From Nocardiopsis coralli (GTDB lineage: Bacteria; Actinomycetota; Actinomycetes; Streptosporangiales; Streptosporangiaceae): 60,616 nucleotides of DNA. Location of the stretch: contig NZ_JADBGI010000034.1 of the NCBI RefSeq assembly GCF_014892575.1, positions 1-60,616 on the forward strand, in the 5' to 3' direction. The notes below the pieces were generated by a model. It had not been told where the DNA came from. It ran no database searches and saw nothing but the letters and a program-made list of their open reading frames with translations. The position numbers and the translations under genes are program-made. This document shows positions 16,901 to 24,526 of the stretch, one piece after another. How positions within the stretch are numbered: the stretch's first letter is position 1; every line of letters starts with the position of its first letter.

Positions 16901-18138
16901 CCACCACCAGCCCGCACACACCCGCCGTCGACGCCGCACGCTGGCCCGACGTCGCCCGTGTGCCCGACGCGCACCTGCGCGCCCGCGCCGCCCGGGTCCT
17001 GGGCCGCCACGCCGCGGACCGAGCCGGGGTCCACCTGCGCACCGGCGCCGACCGTGAACCGACCGACGGCAGGCCGGTCCTGGAGCTGTACGACGAACGG
17101 TCCTTCTACCGGCGCCTGGCCGCGGGCGGGCTCATCGGTTTCGGCGAGTCCTACATGGCGGGGGAGTGGGACTCCCCGGACCTGGTCACGCTGCTGACCC
17201 GCCTGGCCGAGGCCTACGAGGACCTCATCCCGCGCCCGCTGCAACCGCTGCGCCACATCACCCTGCCGCGGCGCCCTTCTTCGGACCGCAACACCCGTAG
17301 CGGTGCTCGCCGGCACATCAGCCACCACTACGACCTGTCCAACGACCTCTTCGCGCTCTTCCTCGACCGCACGATGACCTACTCGAGCGCGCTGTTCGGC
17401 GACGACGATCCCCGCGACCCCGAGGGCCTGGCACACGCCCAGGAACGCAAGATCGACCGGCTGCTGGACGGCGCCGCCGTCGGTGAGGGCACCCACCTGC
17501 TCGAGATCGGCACCGGCTGGGGCGAGCTGGCCGTGCGCGCCGCCCGCCGCGGGGCCCGCGTCACCTCCGTCACCCTGTCGGCCGAACAGCGCGACCTGGC
17601 CCGCGAGCGTGTGGCCGAGGCCGGGCTGAGCGAGGCGGTCGACGTGCAGCTGTGCGACTACCGCGACGTCGAGGGCACCTACGACGCCGTGGTCAGCGTC
17701 GAGATGATCGAGGCCGTCGGGGAACGCTACTGGCCCGCCTACGTCGAGACGCTCGACCGGCTGGTGGCCCCGGGCGGGCGCGTGGGGCTGCAGAGCATCA
17801 CCATGGAGCACGGGCTCATGCGCGCCTCGCGGGGCTCCTACACGTGGATGCACAAGTACGTCTTCCCCGGCGGGCTCATCCCGTCGGTCACCGCGATCGA
17901 GGAACAGCTGGCCGAGCGTTCCTCCCTGGCGATCACCGACCGCCACGCCTTCGGCACCGACTACGCCGACACCCTGCGCGTGTGGCGCGAGTCCTTCACC
18001 GGGGCCGCCGAGCAGGTCCGCGACCTGGGCTTCGACGAGACCTTCGCGCGCATGTGGTTCTTCTACCTGGCCTACTGCGAGGCCGGATTCCGTTCCCGCA
18101 TCATCGACGTCGAGCAGATCATCCTGGAGCGCAACTGA
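16897..18138 (+). CDS. Cyclopropane-fatty-acid-synthase-like SAM methyltransferase, copy 1
   Basis: 413 residues. It has the Cfa architecture: an N-terminal lipid-binding part (SYMAGEWDSPDLVTLL), HISHHYDLSNDLFALFLDRT, the SAM loop LLEIGTGWGELAV and EQRDLARERV. It differs from E. coli Cfa at proposed bicarbonate-site residues. The YSCAYW cysteine is Ser here (YSSALF), the HTIGS histidine is Gln (QSITM), and the AWYERF tyrosine is Arg (VWRESF), while the glutamate of the FEHVG motif is kept. Methyl transfer without ring closure, giving a branched or furan precursor chain, is therefore as likely as cyclopropanation. ATGA overlap with the upstream gene. Confidence 0.88.
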   Translation: MTTTSPHTPAVDAARWPDVARVPDAHLRARAARVLGRHAADRAGVHLRTGADREPTDGRPVLELYDERSFYRRLAAGGLIGFGESYMAGEWDSPDLVTLLTRLAEAYEDLIPRPLQPLRHITLPRRPSSDRNTRSGARRHISHHYDLSNDLFALFLDRTMTYSSALFGDDDPRDPEGLAHAQERKIDRLLDGAAVGEGTHLLEIGTGWGELAVRAARRGARVTSVTLSAEQRDLARERVAEAGLSEAVDVQLCDYRDVEGTYDAVVSVEMIEAVGERYWPAYVETLDRLVAPGGRVGLQSITMEHGLMRASRGSYTWMHKYVFPGGLIPSVTAIEEQLAERSSLAITDRHAFGTDYADTLRVWRESFTGAAEQVRDLGFDETFARMWFFYLAYCEAGFRSRIIDVEQIILERN

Positions 18139-19442
18139 TGGCGACCACGACCGCCGCCCCGCACACCCCCGCCGACGCCACGGGGGCACCCGCAGTCCGG
18201 CACCCGCGCGGGGCGGCCCACTTCCTGCTGCCGGCCGCGGCCTCCTTCGTCGACGGCCCGCCGCCCTTCCGCATCCGCGCCTGGGACGGCAGCGAGGCCG
18301 GGCCGGACGACGCACCCCTGGTGATCGTGCACGACCGCGACGCCCTGCGGCACGTGCTGGCCCGTCCCGGTGAACTCGGCCTGGCCCGCGCCTACGTGGC
18401 CGGACACCTGGACGTCGAGGGCGACCTCACCGACGCGCTGCGCCGAGTTTGGGCGCACGTGCGCACCCACGGCACCCGCGTTCCCCGGCCCGGTGAGTGG
18501 GCCCGCACCGCGCGTACGCTCCTGGCGCTGGGCGCGGTCGGAACGCCCCCGCCGGTGCCCGAGTGCGAGGCCCGCATGAGCGGACGCCTGCACACCCGCG
18601 AGCGCGACGCCGACGCCGTCTCCCACCACTACGACTCCGGCAACGACCTCTACGCGTTCCTGCTCGACGCGTCGATGGCCTACTCGTGTGCGTACTGGAC
18701 CAGCGACGCCGACGACTATACGCTCGCCGACGCCCAGCACGACAAGCTCGACCTCATCTGCCGCAAGCTCGAACTCTCCGAGGGCGACCACCTGCTCGAC
18801 CTCGGCTGCGGATGGGGCTCGCTGGCCCTGCACGCCGCACGCCACCACGGGGCACGGGTCACCGCCGTCACCCTGTCGAAGGAACAGCGCGACCACGTCC
18901 TGGAACGCGCCGCGCAGGCCGGGCTCGGCGACCGGGTGCAGGTGCTCCTGAGCCACTTCCGCGAGGTCGCCGGCGGGCCCTACGACGCCGTCGCCACCGT
19001 CGAGATGGGCGAGCACGTCGGCGAGGCGGAGTACAAGATCCTGGCCCGCCAGCTGCACACGCTCGTGCGCCCCGGCGGCCCGGTCCTCGTGCAGCAGATG
19101 TCGCGCGGCGCCGATCAGCCCGGCGGCGGCCCCTTCATCGAACGCTACGTCGCACCCGACATGCACATGCGTCCCCTCGGCCGCACCATCGACCTGCTCG
19201 AGGGCGGCGGGCTCGAGACCCGCGGCGTGCAGGCCCTGCGCGAGCACTACGTGCGCACCGCCCGCGCCTGGCTGCACACCCTGGAGACCCGCTTCGACGA
19301 GTTCACCGCCCTGGCCGGCGACGAACGCGCCCGCATGTGGCGCCTGTACCTGGCCGGGGGAGCCCTGGCCTTCGAGGAGGGGCGCATGGGCGTGGACCAG
19401 ATCCTGCTGCGCCGCCCCGAGCACCCGGGGGTGCAGGCATGA
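18138..19442 (+). CDS. Cyclopropane-fatty-acid-synthase-like SAM methyltransferase, copy 2
   Basis: 434 residues, only distantly similar to copy 1. It keeps the Cfa order: an N-terminal acyl-lipid region (LGLARAYVAGHLDVEGDL), VSHHYDSGNDLYAFLLDAS, YSCAYW with the cysteine retained, the SAM loop LLDLGCGWGSLAL, SKEQRDHV, and EMGEHVG with both Glu and His retained. The HTIG histidine position is Gln and the AWY tyrosine is Leu. It may be the ring-forming partner or act on a different double-bond position. Its ATG overlaps the stop of copy 1 by one base, so expression is coupled. Confidence 0.88.
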   Translation: MATTTAAPHTPADATGAPAVRHPRGAAHFLLPAAASFVDGPPPFRIRAWDGSEAGPDDAPLVIVHDRDALRHVLARPGELGLARAYVAGHLDVEGDLTDALRRVWAHVRTHGTRVPRPGEWARTARTLLALGAVGTPPPVPECEARMSGRLHTRERDADAVSHHYDSGNDLYAFLLDASMAYSCAYWTSDADDYTLADAQHDKLDLICRKLELSEGDHLLDLGCGWGSLALHAARHHGARVTAVTLSKEQRDHVLERAAQAGLGDRVQVLLSHFREVAGGPYDAVATVEMGEHVGEAEYKILARQLHTLVRPGGPVLVQQMSRGADQPGGGPFIERYVAPDMHMRPLGRTIDLLEGGGLETRGVQALREHYVRTARAWLHTLETRFDEFTALAGDERARMWRLYLAGGALAFEEGRMGVDQILLRRPEHPGVQA

Positions 19443-20266
19443 TCGACACCGCCGGTCTCCTGCTCAACCTGGCCGTGACCGCGGCCGTCCTGGCAGCCCT
19501 GATGCTGGCCGTCTTCGCCGTGGGTGTGCGCCTGGGCCGGCACAGCGTCGTCGACGCCGGATGGGGACTGGGCTTCGTCGCAGTGGCCCTGACCGGGGCG
19601 CTGCTGTCCACCGGCGATCCGGCCCGCACCTGGCTCCTGACCGCCCTGGTCGCGGCGTGGGGGCTGCGCCTGGCCGTGCACATCGGGCTGCGCAGCCGCG
19701 GCAAGGGCGAGGACCCCCGCTACGAGCGCATGCTCTCGAACGCGCCCGGCAACCGGAACCTGTACGCCCTGCGGTGGGTGTACCTGCTCCAGGGCGCGCT
19801 GGTCTGGCTCATCTCCATGCCGCTCCAGCTGGCCGTGCACACCGAGCAACCCCTCGGGTGGGTCGCCTTCGCGGGCGCGGCGCTGTGGGTCTTCGGGTTC
19901 GCCTTCGAGAGCGTCGGCGACGCCCAACTGTCCCGGTTCAAGGCCGACCCCGCCAATCGGGGCCGCATCATGGACCGCGGACTGTGGGCCTGGACCCGCC
20001 ACCCCAACTACTTCGGCGACGCGTGTGTGTGGTGGGGGCTGTTCCTGGTCGCGGCCGGGTCGTGGTGGGCGCTGCTGACCCTGCCCGCGCCCATCGTCAT
20101 GACCTACCTGCTCACCCGCGGTTCCGGGCAGCGGCTGCTGGACGAGCACATGTCCGGGCGGCCCGGGTGGGAGGAGTACGCGCGCCGTACCAGCGCGTTC
20201 CTCCCCTGGCCCCCGGGGCGTTGGCCGACCACCGGGTCGGGCGGGACACCCGCCTCCGAGCGGTGA
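19439..20266 (+). CDS. DUF1295 family membrane protein (steroid-reductase-like fold)
   Basis: 275 residues with about seven membrane segments. The C-terminal half has the motif block RGLWAWTRHPNYFGD, WGLFL, and WEEYARRTSAFLP, shared by DUF1295, ICMT and steroid 5-alpha-reductase families. Those act on lipids using NADPH or SAM. The N-terminal HSVVDAGWGLGFVAVAL is also typical of DUF1295. It is the last gene of the five-gene operon (ATGA overlap upstream, strong hairpin downstream) and presumably acts on the same acyl products in the membrane. Confidence 0.87.
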   Translation: MIDTAGLLLNLAVTAAVLAALMLAVFAVGVRLGRHSVVDAGWGLGFVAVALTGALLSTGDPARTWLLTALVAAWGLRLAVHIGLRSRGKGEDPRYERMLSNAPGNRNLYALRWVYLLQGALVWLISMPLQLAVHTEQPLGWVAFAGAALWVFGFAFESVGDAQLSRFKADPANRGRIMDRGLWAWTRHPNYFGDACVWWGLFLVAAGSWWALLTLPAPIVMTYLLTRGSGQRLLDEHMSGRPGWEEYARRTSAFLPWPPGRWPTTGSGGTPASER

Positions 20267-20311
20267 GGACGTGAGCGGCGGGCGCGTGGACCGCCCCACG
20301 CCGGTATGAAC

Positions 20312-20344
20312 GCGGCGGGCGCCGGGGTGGACGGCGCCCGCCGC
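20312..20344. terminator. Bidirectional 12-bp terminator hairpin
   Basis: GCGGCGGGCGCC (20312-20323) pairs perfectly with GGCGCCCGCCGC (20333-20344) over a 9-base loop, between two converging genes. Confidence 0.75.
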
Positions 20345-20351
20345 ACTGCTG

Positions 20352-21143
20352 CTAGGACTCCACCGACGGGATCTGGCCGCCGTCCACGCGCATGACCGAC
20401 CCGGTCACGTAGCCGGACTGCTGCCCGGCCAGGAACGCGGCGACCGCGCCGAACTCGGCCGGGTCGCCGTACCGGCCGGCGGGGATCGCCGCGCGGTTCT
20501 TCTCGGCGGCCTCCTCCACCGCCACACCTTGGCGCTCGGCCTGCGCCCGGTCCAGCGACTCCACACGCGGCGTGGCGATGCGGCCCGGAACGATCACGTT
20601 CACGGTGAGCCCGTCCGCGGCGACCTCGTTCGACAGCGTCTTGGACCACGCGTGCAGCGAGGCCCTCAGCGTGTTCGACAGGCCCAGGTTCGGGATCGGC
20701 GTGATCGGGCCGGAGGAGGTGCTGGTGATGACCCGGCCCCAACCCCGCTCGCGCATCCCGCCGATGACGGCGTCTGTCAGGCGCACCACCGGCAGGATCA
20801 TCGAACCGTACTGGTCCTGCCACAGCTGCGGGTCCTGGCCCTGCACCGGGGTGGGCGGCGGCCCGCCGGTGTTGTTGACCAGGATGTCGATCGGGCCGAG
20901 CTCGCCGGCCACACGCGCGGCCACCTCCTCGGCGCGGTCGTGCTCGGCGAGGTCCCAGGCCAGGCTCATGGTGCGCACCCCGTGCTCGGCGCAGGCCTGC
21001 ACGGTCGCCTTCAGACGCTCCTCGTTCCTGCCGGTCACGGCCACGTGCACACCCTCGGCGGCCAGCGCCACGGCCATCGCCCGGCCCAGCCCGGAGCTGG
21101 CGGCGGTGACGAGGGCGACCTTCCCTGCGATCCCCAGATCCAT
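20352..21143 (-). CDS. Short-chain dehydrogenase/reductase
   Basis: 263 residues from the ATG at 21143, which has GAGGAG upstream; a GTG four codons earlier is less likely. Classical SDR features: the dinucleotide loop ALVTAASSGLGRAMA, ILVNNTGG, and the C-terminal SGYVTGSVMRVDGG. The active-site region is unusual. The usual YxxxK is replaced by a stretch around SNTLRASLHAWSKTLSNEV, so the catalytic Tyr-x-x-x-Lys is not evident. That matches a known SDR subgroup with NTGGPP-type loops. The substrate is unknown. It is monocistronic. Confidence 0.85.
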   Translation of the reverse strand: MDLGIAGKVALVTAASSGLGRAMAVALAAEGVHVAVTGRNEERLKATVQACAEHGVRTMSLAWDLAEHDRAEEVAARVAGELGPIDILVNNTGGPPPTPVQGQDPQLWQDQYGSMILPVVRLTDAVIGGMRERGWGRVITSTSSGPITPIPNLGLSNTLRASLHAWSKTLSNEVAADGLTVNVIVPGRIATPRVESLDRAQAERQGVAVEEAAEKNRAAIPAGRYGDPAEFGAVAAFLAGQQSGYVTGSVMRVDGGQIPSVES

Positions 21144-21250
21144 CGTTCTCCTCACGTCGTGTCAGTGCACTCGGCATCCTGGCAGGCGACGGGCGGGGCG
21201 GGGAAGACCGGGGGTGGTCGGGGACACACGGGGGCGGAGGACGGCGGAAC

Positions 21251-21280
21251 CCGCGCACACCCGCGCACACCCGCGCACAC
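21251..21280. repeat. Three tandem copies of a 10-bp unit
   Basis: CCGCGCACAC is repeated three times without mismatch, in the intergenic region between the SDR and alcohol dehydrogenase genes. One helical turn per unit could place a bound protein on one face; otherwise a minisatellite. Confidence 0.8.
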
Positions 21281-21283
21281 GAG

Positions 21284-21321
21284 GGCCCGCCCGTCGCGCG
21301 GCGGGACGCGGCGGGCGGGCC
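21284..21321 (-). terminator. Hairpin after the alcohol dehydrogenase gene
   Basis: GGCCCGCCCG (21284-21293) pairs perfectly with CGGGCGGGCC (21312-21321), 10 bases beyond the stop codon of the minus-strand gene. Confidence 0.65.
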
Positions 21322-21331
21322 GTCCGGCGGA

Positions 21332-22381
21332 TCAGCTCTGGTTGGGCACCACCACGGCGCGGCCGGTCACCTCACCGGCCTCCAGACGGCGGTAGGCCTC
21401 CAGAGCCTCGTCCATGCTGTAGCGCTCCACCTCCGGGCGGATCTGCCCGGCCCGGTACAGGTCGACGACCTCCCACAGGTCCGAGACGCTGCCCCAGTAG
21501 GTGTTGGTCACGTACGACTCGTACGGGTTGGTGAAGAAGGAGAACTCGTGGGTGCCCGTCCCGATGCCCACGACGGACAGACGGCCGCCCTGCGCCATCG
21601 ACGCGGCCGCCGTGGCGATGGTCGGGGACGCACCCACGAAGTCGAAGGCCGCGTCGACGCCGCGGCCGCGGGTCAGTTCCCGGATCCGCTCGGCCTGGCC
21701 CTCGCCGCCGGCCACCGTGACGGCCCCGTTGGCCTCGGCACGGTCGCGGGCGTCGTCCTTGAGGTCGGTGGCGATGACCGTGGCCCCGGTCAGGGCCTTC
21801 AGGATCTGCACACCGATCTGTCCCAGGCCGCCCAGCCCGATGACCAACGCGTACTTGCCGCCGCCCTCCAAGTGGGGCAGCGCCTTCTTGATCGCGTGGT
21901 ACGGGGTCAGCCCGGCGTCGGACAGCGGAGCCGCGGCCACCGGGTCGGCGTCGCCCAAGGGGATGAGGTGGTGGCCCGGAACGGTCACGTACTCGGCCAT
22001 CCCGCCGTCCCGGCCCAGCCCCACCGCGAGGTAGGGGAGCGTGGCGGCGTTCTCGCAGTAGGTCTCCAGGCCGCTCGCGCACTTGCGGCAGTGCTGGCAG
22101 CCGATCGGGCCGTAGACGAGGTAGGGCGCTCCGACCTTGATGCGTTCGCTGACGCCGGTTCCCACACGCTCGACCCAGCCGGAGTTCTCGTGCCCCAGCG
22201 TGAACGGCGGGTTCTGGGCACCCGGGCCGCCCTTCTCGAACACGCGGTAGACACTCACGTCGGAGTGGCACGCGCCCGCGCCGGCCACCCTCAGCAGGAC
22301 CTCCCCCGGGCCGGGTTCGGGTGTCTCCACCTCGGTCAGGGACGGGAACGTCTGGAACTCCTCGAACACCACGGCTCGCAT
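21332..22381 (-). CDS. Zinc-dependent NAD(P) alcohol dehydrogenase
   Basis: 349 residues of the medium-chain dehydrogenase family. The ATG at 22381 has GGGGAG five bases upstream. The catalytic zinc ligands are visible in GACHSD and LGHENSGW. The structural-zinc lobe has all four cysteines (GCQHCRKCASGLETYC). The coenzyme loop is ALVIGLGGLGQIGVQ, and ATDLKDD after it suggests NAD preference. Similar enzymes include Rhodococcus secondary alcohol dehydrogenases with broad substrate range. It is monocistronic, divergent from cas6e across 280 bases. Confidence 0.9.
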   Translation of the reverse strand: MRAVVFEEFQTFPSLTEVETPEPGPGEVLLRVAGAGACHSDVSVYRVFEKGGPGAQNPPFTLGHENSGWVERVGTGVSERIKVGAPYLVYGPIGCQHCRKCASGLETYCENAATLPYLAVGLGRDGGMAEYVTVPGHHLIPLGDADPVAAAPLSDAGLTPYHAIKKALPHLEGGGKYALVIGLGGLGQIGVQILKALTGATVIATDLKDDARDRAEANGAVTVAGGEGQAERIRELTRGRGVDAAFDFVGASPTIATAAASMAQGGRLSVVGIGTGTHEFSFFTNPYESYVTNTYWGSVSDLWEVVDLYRAGQIRPEVERYSMDEALEAYRRLEAGEVTGRAVVVPNQS

Positions 22382-22661
22382 ACGGGCTCCCCACTGTCGT
22401 GGACCAGGGCCCCGGGGACCACGCACGGTCCACCGGGCGGCCACTCGACGTTACCAACGGCTTTCGTGGCGGTTCGGTCAAGTCCGTGTACGGATCGGGT
22501 GCTTTGTTCTTGGTCCGGTGCGTCGCTGACGTGGGGCGCGGATGCCGGGGCGGCGGGATGGCCGGAACCGGACCGGACGGATGTGCCCCGGACGGCCCGG
22601 GCACGGCGCGGGGGCGGTTGGATGGGTGCTTCGGCCCCCTCGCTGCATCGAAAGGTCGCAG

Positions 22662-23378
22662 ATGTACCTGACCCGTTTCCGCATCAACACCCACCGGTCC
22701 TCCGCGCGGAAACTCCTGTCGTCCCCCCAGGTCGTACACGCCGCCGTCATGGGATCGTTCCCCCGCGCCCTGCCGGACGCCGCCGACGGGCCGCGCGTGC
22801 TGTGGCGCCTGGACCGCGCCGACCGCGCGCAGGTCCACCTCTACGTCGTCTCACCCGACCGGCCCGACCTGACCCACCTGGTGGAACAGGCCGGGTGGCC
22901 GCACGCCGACGGGCCCGGGTGGGACACCCACGAGTACGGCGGGTTCCTGGACCGCCTGGCGCCCGGGCAACGGTGGGCCTTCCGGCTGACCGCCAACCCC
23001 ACGCACAGCATCCGGCGCAAGGACGGCGAACCCACCAAGGTCACCGCGCACGTCACGGCGCACCACCAGGCCCGGTGGCTGCTGCAGCGCCAGGAACGGC
23101 TCGGGTTCGAGGTCGAGCGTTCCGGGGACGTGCCGGAAGAGGGCTCGCAGGGGCCGCCCGAGGGGTACGAGCTCCTGGTGCACGGAAGCGGCGCGGCGGG
23201 CTTCGACAAACCCGACCGGCGGCGCGGCGGACGGACCCGGGTCTCGCTCGTGCGGGCGACCTTCGACGGGCAGCTGACCGTCACCGACCCCGACGCGCTC
23301 CGGGCGGCACTGCGCGGCGGTATCGGACGCGCCAAGGCCTACGGGTGCGGGCTGATGACCCTGGCGCCGGTACGCTGA
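22662..23378 (+). CDS. cas6e: Orphan type I-E CRISPR RNA endonuclease Cas6e
   Basis: 238 residues, the usual Cas6e (CasE/Cse3) length. It opens MYLTRFRINTHRSSARKLL, then SSPQVVHAAVMGSFP, the family signature. His26 sits where the catalytic histidine of Thermus Cas6e lies. The C-terminal glycine-rich loop GGIGRAKAYGCGLMTLAPV is intact. Cas6e cuts the stem-loop repeats of pre-crRNA and stays bound to the 3' handle in Cascade. No cas1, cas2, cas3, other Cascade genes or repeat array lie in this window, so the gene stands alone between metabolic genes. AAAGG lies 6 bases before the ATG. It could serve arrays elsewhere or be a remnant with an intact frame. Confidence 0.9.
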   Translation: MYLTRFRINTHRSSARKLLSSPQVVHAAVMGSFPRALPDAADGPRVLWRLDRADRAQVHLYVVSPDRPDLTHLVEQAGWPHADGPGWDTHEYGGFLDRLAPGQRWAFRLTANPTHSIRRKDGEPTKVTAHVTAHHQARWLLQRQERLGFEVERSGDVPEEGSQGPPEGYELLVHGSGAAGFDKPDRRRGGRTRVSLVRATFDGQLTVTDPDALRAALRGGIGRAKAYGCGLMTLAPVR

Positions 23379-23414
23379 GCCGCACTTGACGCCCGACCGG
23401 GGGGAGCCCGCCGC

Positions 23415-23882
23415 ATGAGCCCGTCCATCGCCACCAACACGCGCGTCGACCGCGAGGGACTGCTGGAGTTCCTGCGGGCCAGGAACAAGGCGCTGCTCAT
23501 CACCCGGCGCCGCGACGGGGAACCCCAGGCCTCGCCCGTGACCTGCGGCGTCGACCCCGAGGGGCGGATCGTCGTGTCCACCTACCCCGAGCGCGCCAAG
23601 GCCCGCAACGCCGGGCGCGACGAGCGGGCGAGCGTCGTGGTGATGTCGGAGGACTTCGACGGCCCCTGGGTGCAGGTCGACGGTGTCGCCGAGGTCGTCG
23701 ACGGTGAGGACGCCGTCGAGCCGCTGGTGGAGTACTTCCGCGCCGTCGCCGGCGAGCACCCCGACTGGGACGAGTACCGCGAGGCGATGCGCCGCCAGGG
23801 CAAGGCCCTCGTCCGTGTCACCCCGCAGCGGTGGGGACCCGTCGCCACGGGCGGGTTCCCCGCCGACCGCGCCCCGCAGTAG
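23415..23882 (+). CDS. PPOX-class F420/flavin-binding protein
   Basis: 155 residues, split beta-barrel of the pyridoxamine-5'-phosphate-oxidase superfamily. Motifs: FLRARNKALLITRRRDGEPQ, SPVTCGVDPEGRIVVST, ARNAGRDERASVVVM and VQVDGVAEVVDG. In actinobacteria short members of this type generally bind F420 rather than FMN; that assignment is from the family. It starts 36 bases after cas6e with GGGGAG upstream and could share its transcript. It is convergent with the DUF6506 gene, 12 bases apart. Confidence 0.85.
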   Translation: MSPSIATNTRVDREGLLEFLRARNKALLITRRRDGEPQASPVTCGVDPEGRIVVSTYPERAKARNAGRDERASVVVMSEDFDGPWVQVDGVAEVVDGEDAVEPLVEYFRAVAGEHPDWDEYREAMRRQGKALVRVTPQRWGPVATGGFPADRAPQ

Positions 23883-23894
23883 TCCGGGGCGTGC

Positions 23895-24206
23895 TCAGCC
23901 GGCCCGGGCGGCGTCACCGAAGGCGGTCGCCGCCCGGACCGAGTCCGAGGTGAAGACCATGTGCCCCACGGCCGCCTCGGCGGGAACCGCGGCGCGCACC
24001 GACGCCGCCGCCTCCAGCGAGAAGCCTCCGCACAGCTCCACGAGGGTCGCCCCCTCGCGTACCAGATCGGCGGCGATCCCAGGTGCGAGGGCAGGGTCGG
24101 CCACGGGGACGAGCATCGTGCGCTGCCCCTCCCGGTCGATCACGGTACGGTCGGCCACCGAGTCGGTTCCGCCGTGCAGGAACAGGTAGGCCCAGGTCAC
24201 GCTCAT
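23895..24206 (-). CDS. Small protein of the DUF6506 type
   Basis: 103 residues. The ATG at 24206 has GGGGAG six bases upstream. The pattern WAYLFLHGGTD, then VIDREGQRT, VREGATLVELCGGFSLEAAASV and VGHMVF, matches the DUF6506 family as I recall it. No function is known. It stands alone and has no membrane segment. Confidence 0.6.
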   Translation of the reverse strand: MSVTWAYLFLHGGTDSVADRTVIDREGQRTMLVPVADPALAPGIAADLVREGATLVELCGGFSLEAAASVRAAVPAEAAVGHMVFTSDSVRAATAFGDAARAG

Positions 24207-24474
24207 GGCATGCTCCCCATGTCGAGTAGGTGCCCCGACGCCAGGAGCTCGACCTCGGTCGAGGTCAAGCCTCACCCTGGCCGGCAGCGGGGCGGCCTGT
24301 TGCAGTGCAGCGCAGCCCAGCGGCGGTCCGGGGGGTGCCCGACGGAGCGAGCCCGGGCGGGCAACAGCCCCTGGCCGCGGTCGAGGGCGTAACGCTCCCG
24401 TCGGGGCCGGTGCCCCTCCGGCGCGACGCGCGACCCCGTGGTGGTGCGGGAGGGCCTGACCCCTCGAACCTCGA

Positions 24475-24486
24475 CCCCGGCCGGGG
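24475..24486 (-). terminator. Palindrome downstream of the flavoprotein gene
   Basis: CCCCGG/CCGGGG within a GC-rich stretch about 40 bases beyond the stop codon at 24527. The stem is short with no loop of its own, so this is a weak candidate. The rest of 24207-24526 shows no gene. Confidence 0.25.
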
Positions 24487-24526
24487 CCGGGACCCTGCGC
24501 GTGCCGTCCCCGGTAGGGCCCGTCGC

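Noticed and set aside
20352..21143. Pseudogene call for the SDR lacking an obvious YxxxK
   Set aside because: The frame is full length with intact cofactor and C-terminal motifs, and a subgroup of SDR proteins naturally lacks a recognisable YxxxK.
22382..24526. A CRISPR array or other cas genes near cas6e
   Set aside because: No series of 28-29 bp repeats with spacers and no Cascade, cas1, cas2 or cas3-like protein is present on either strand.
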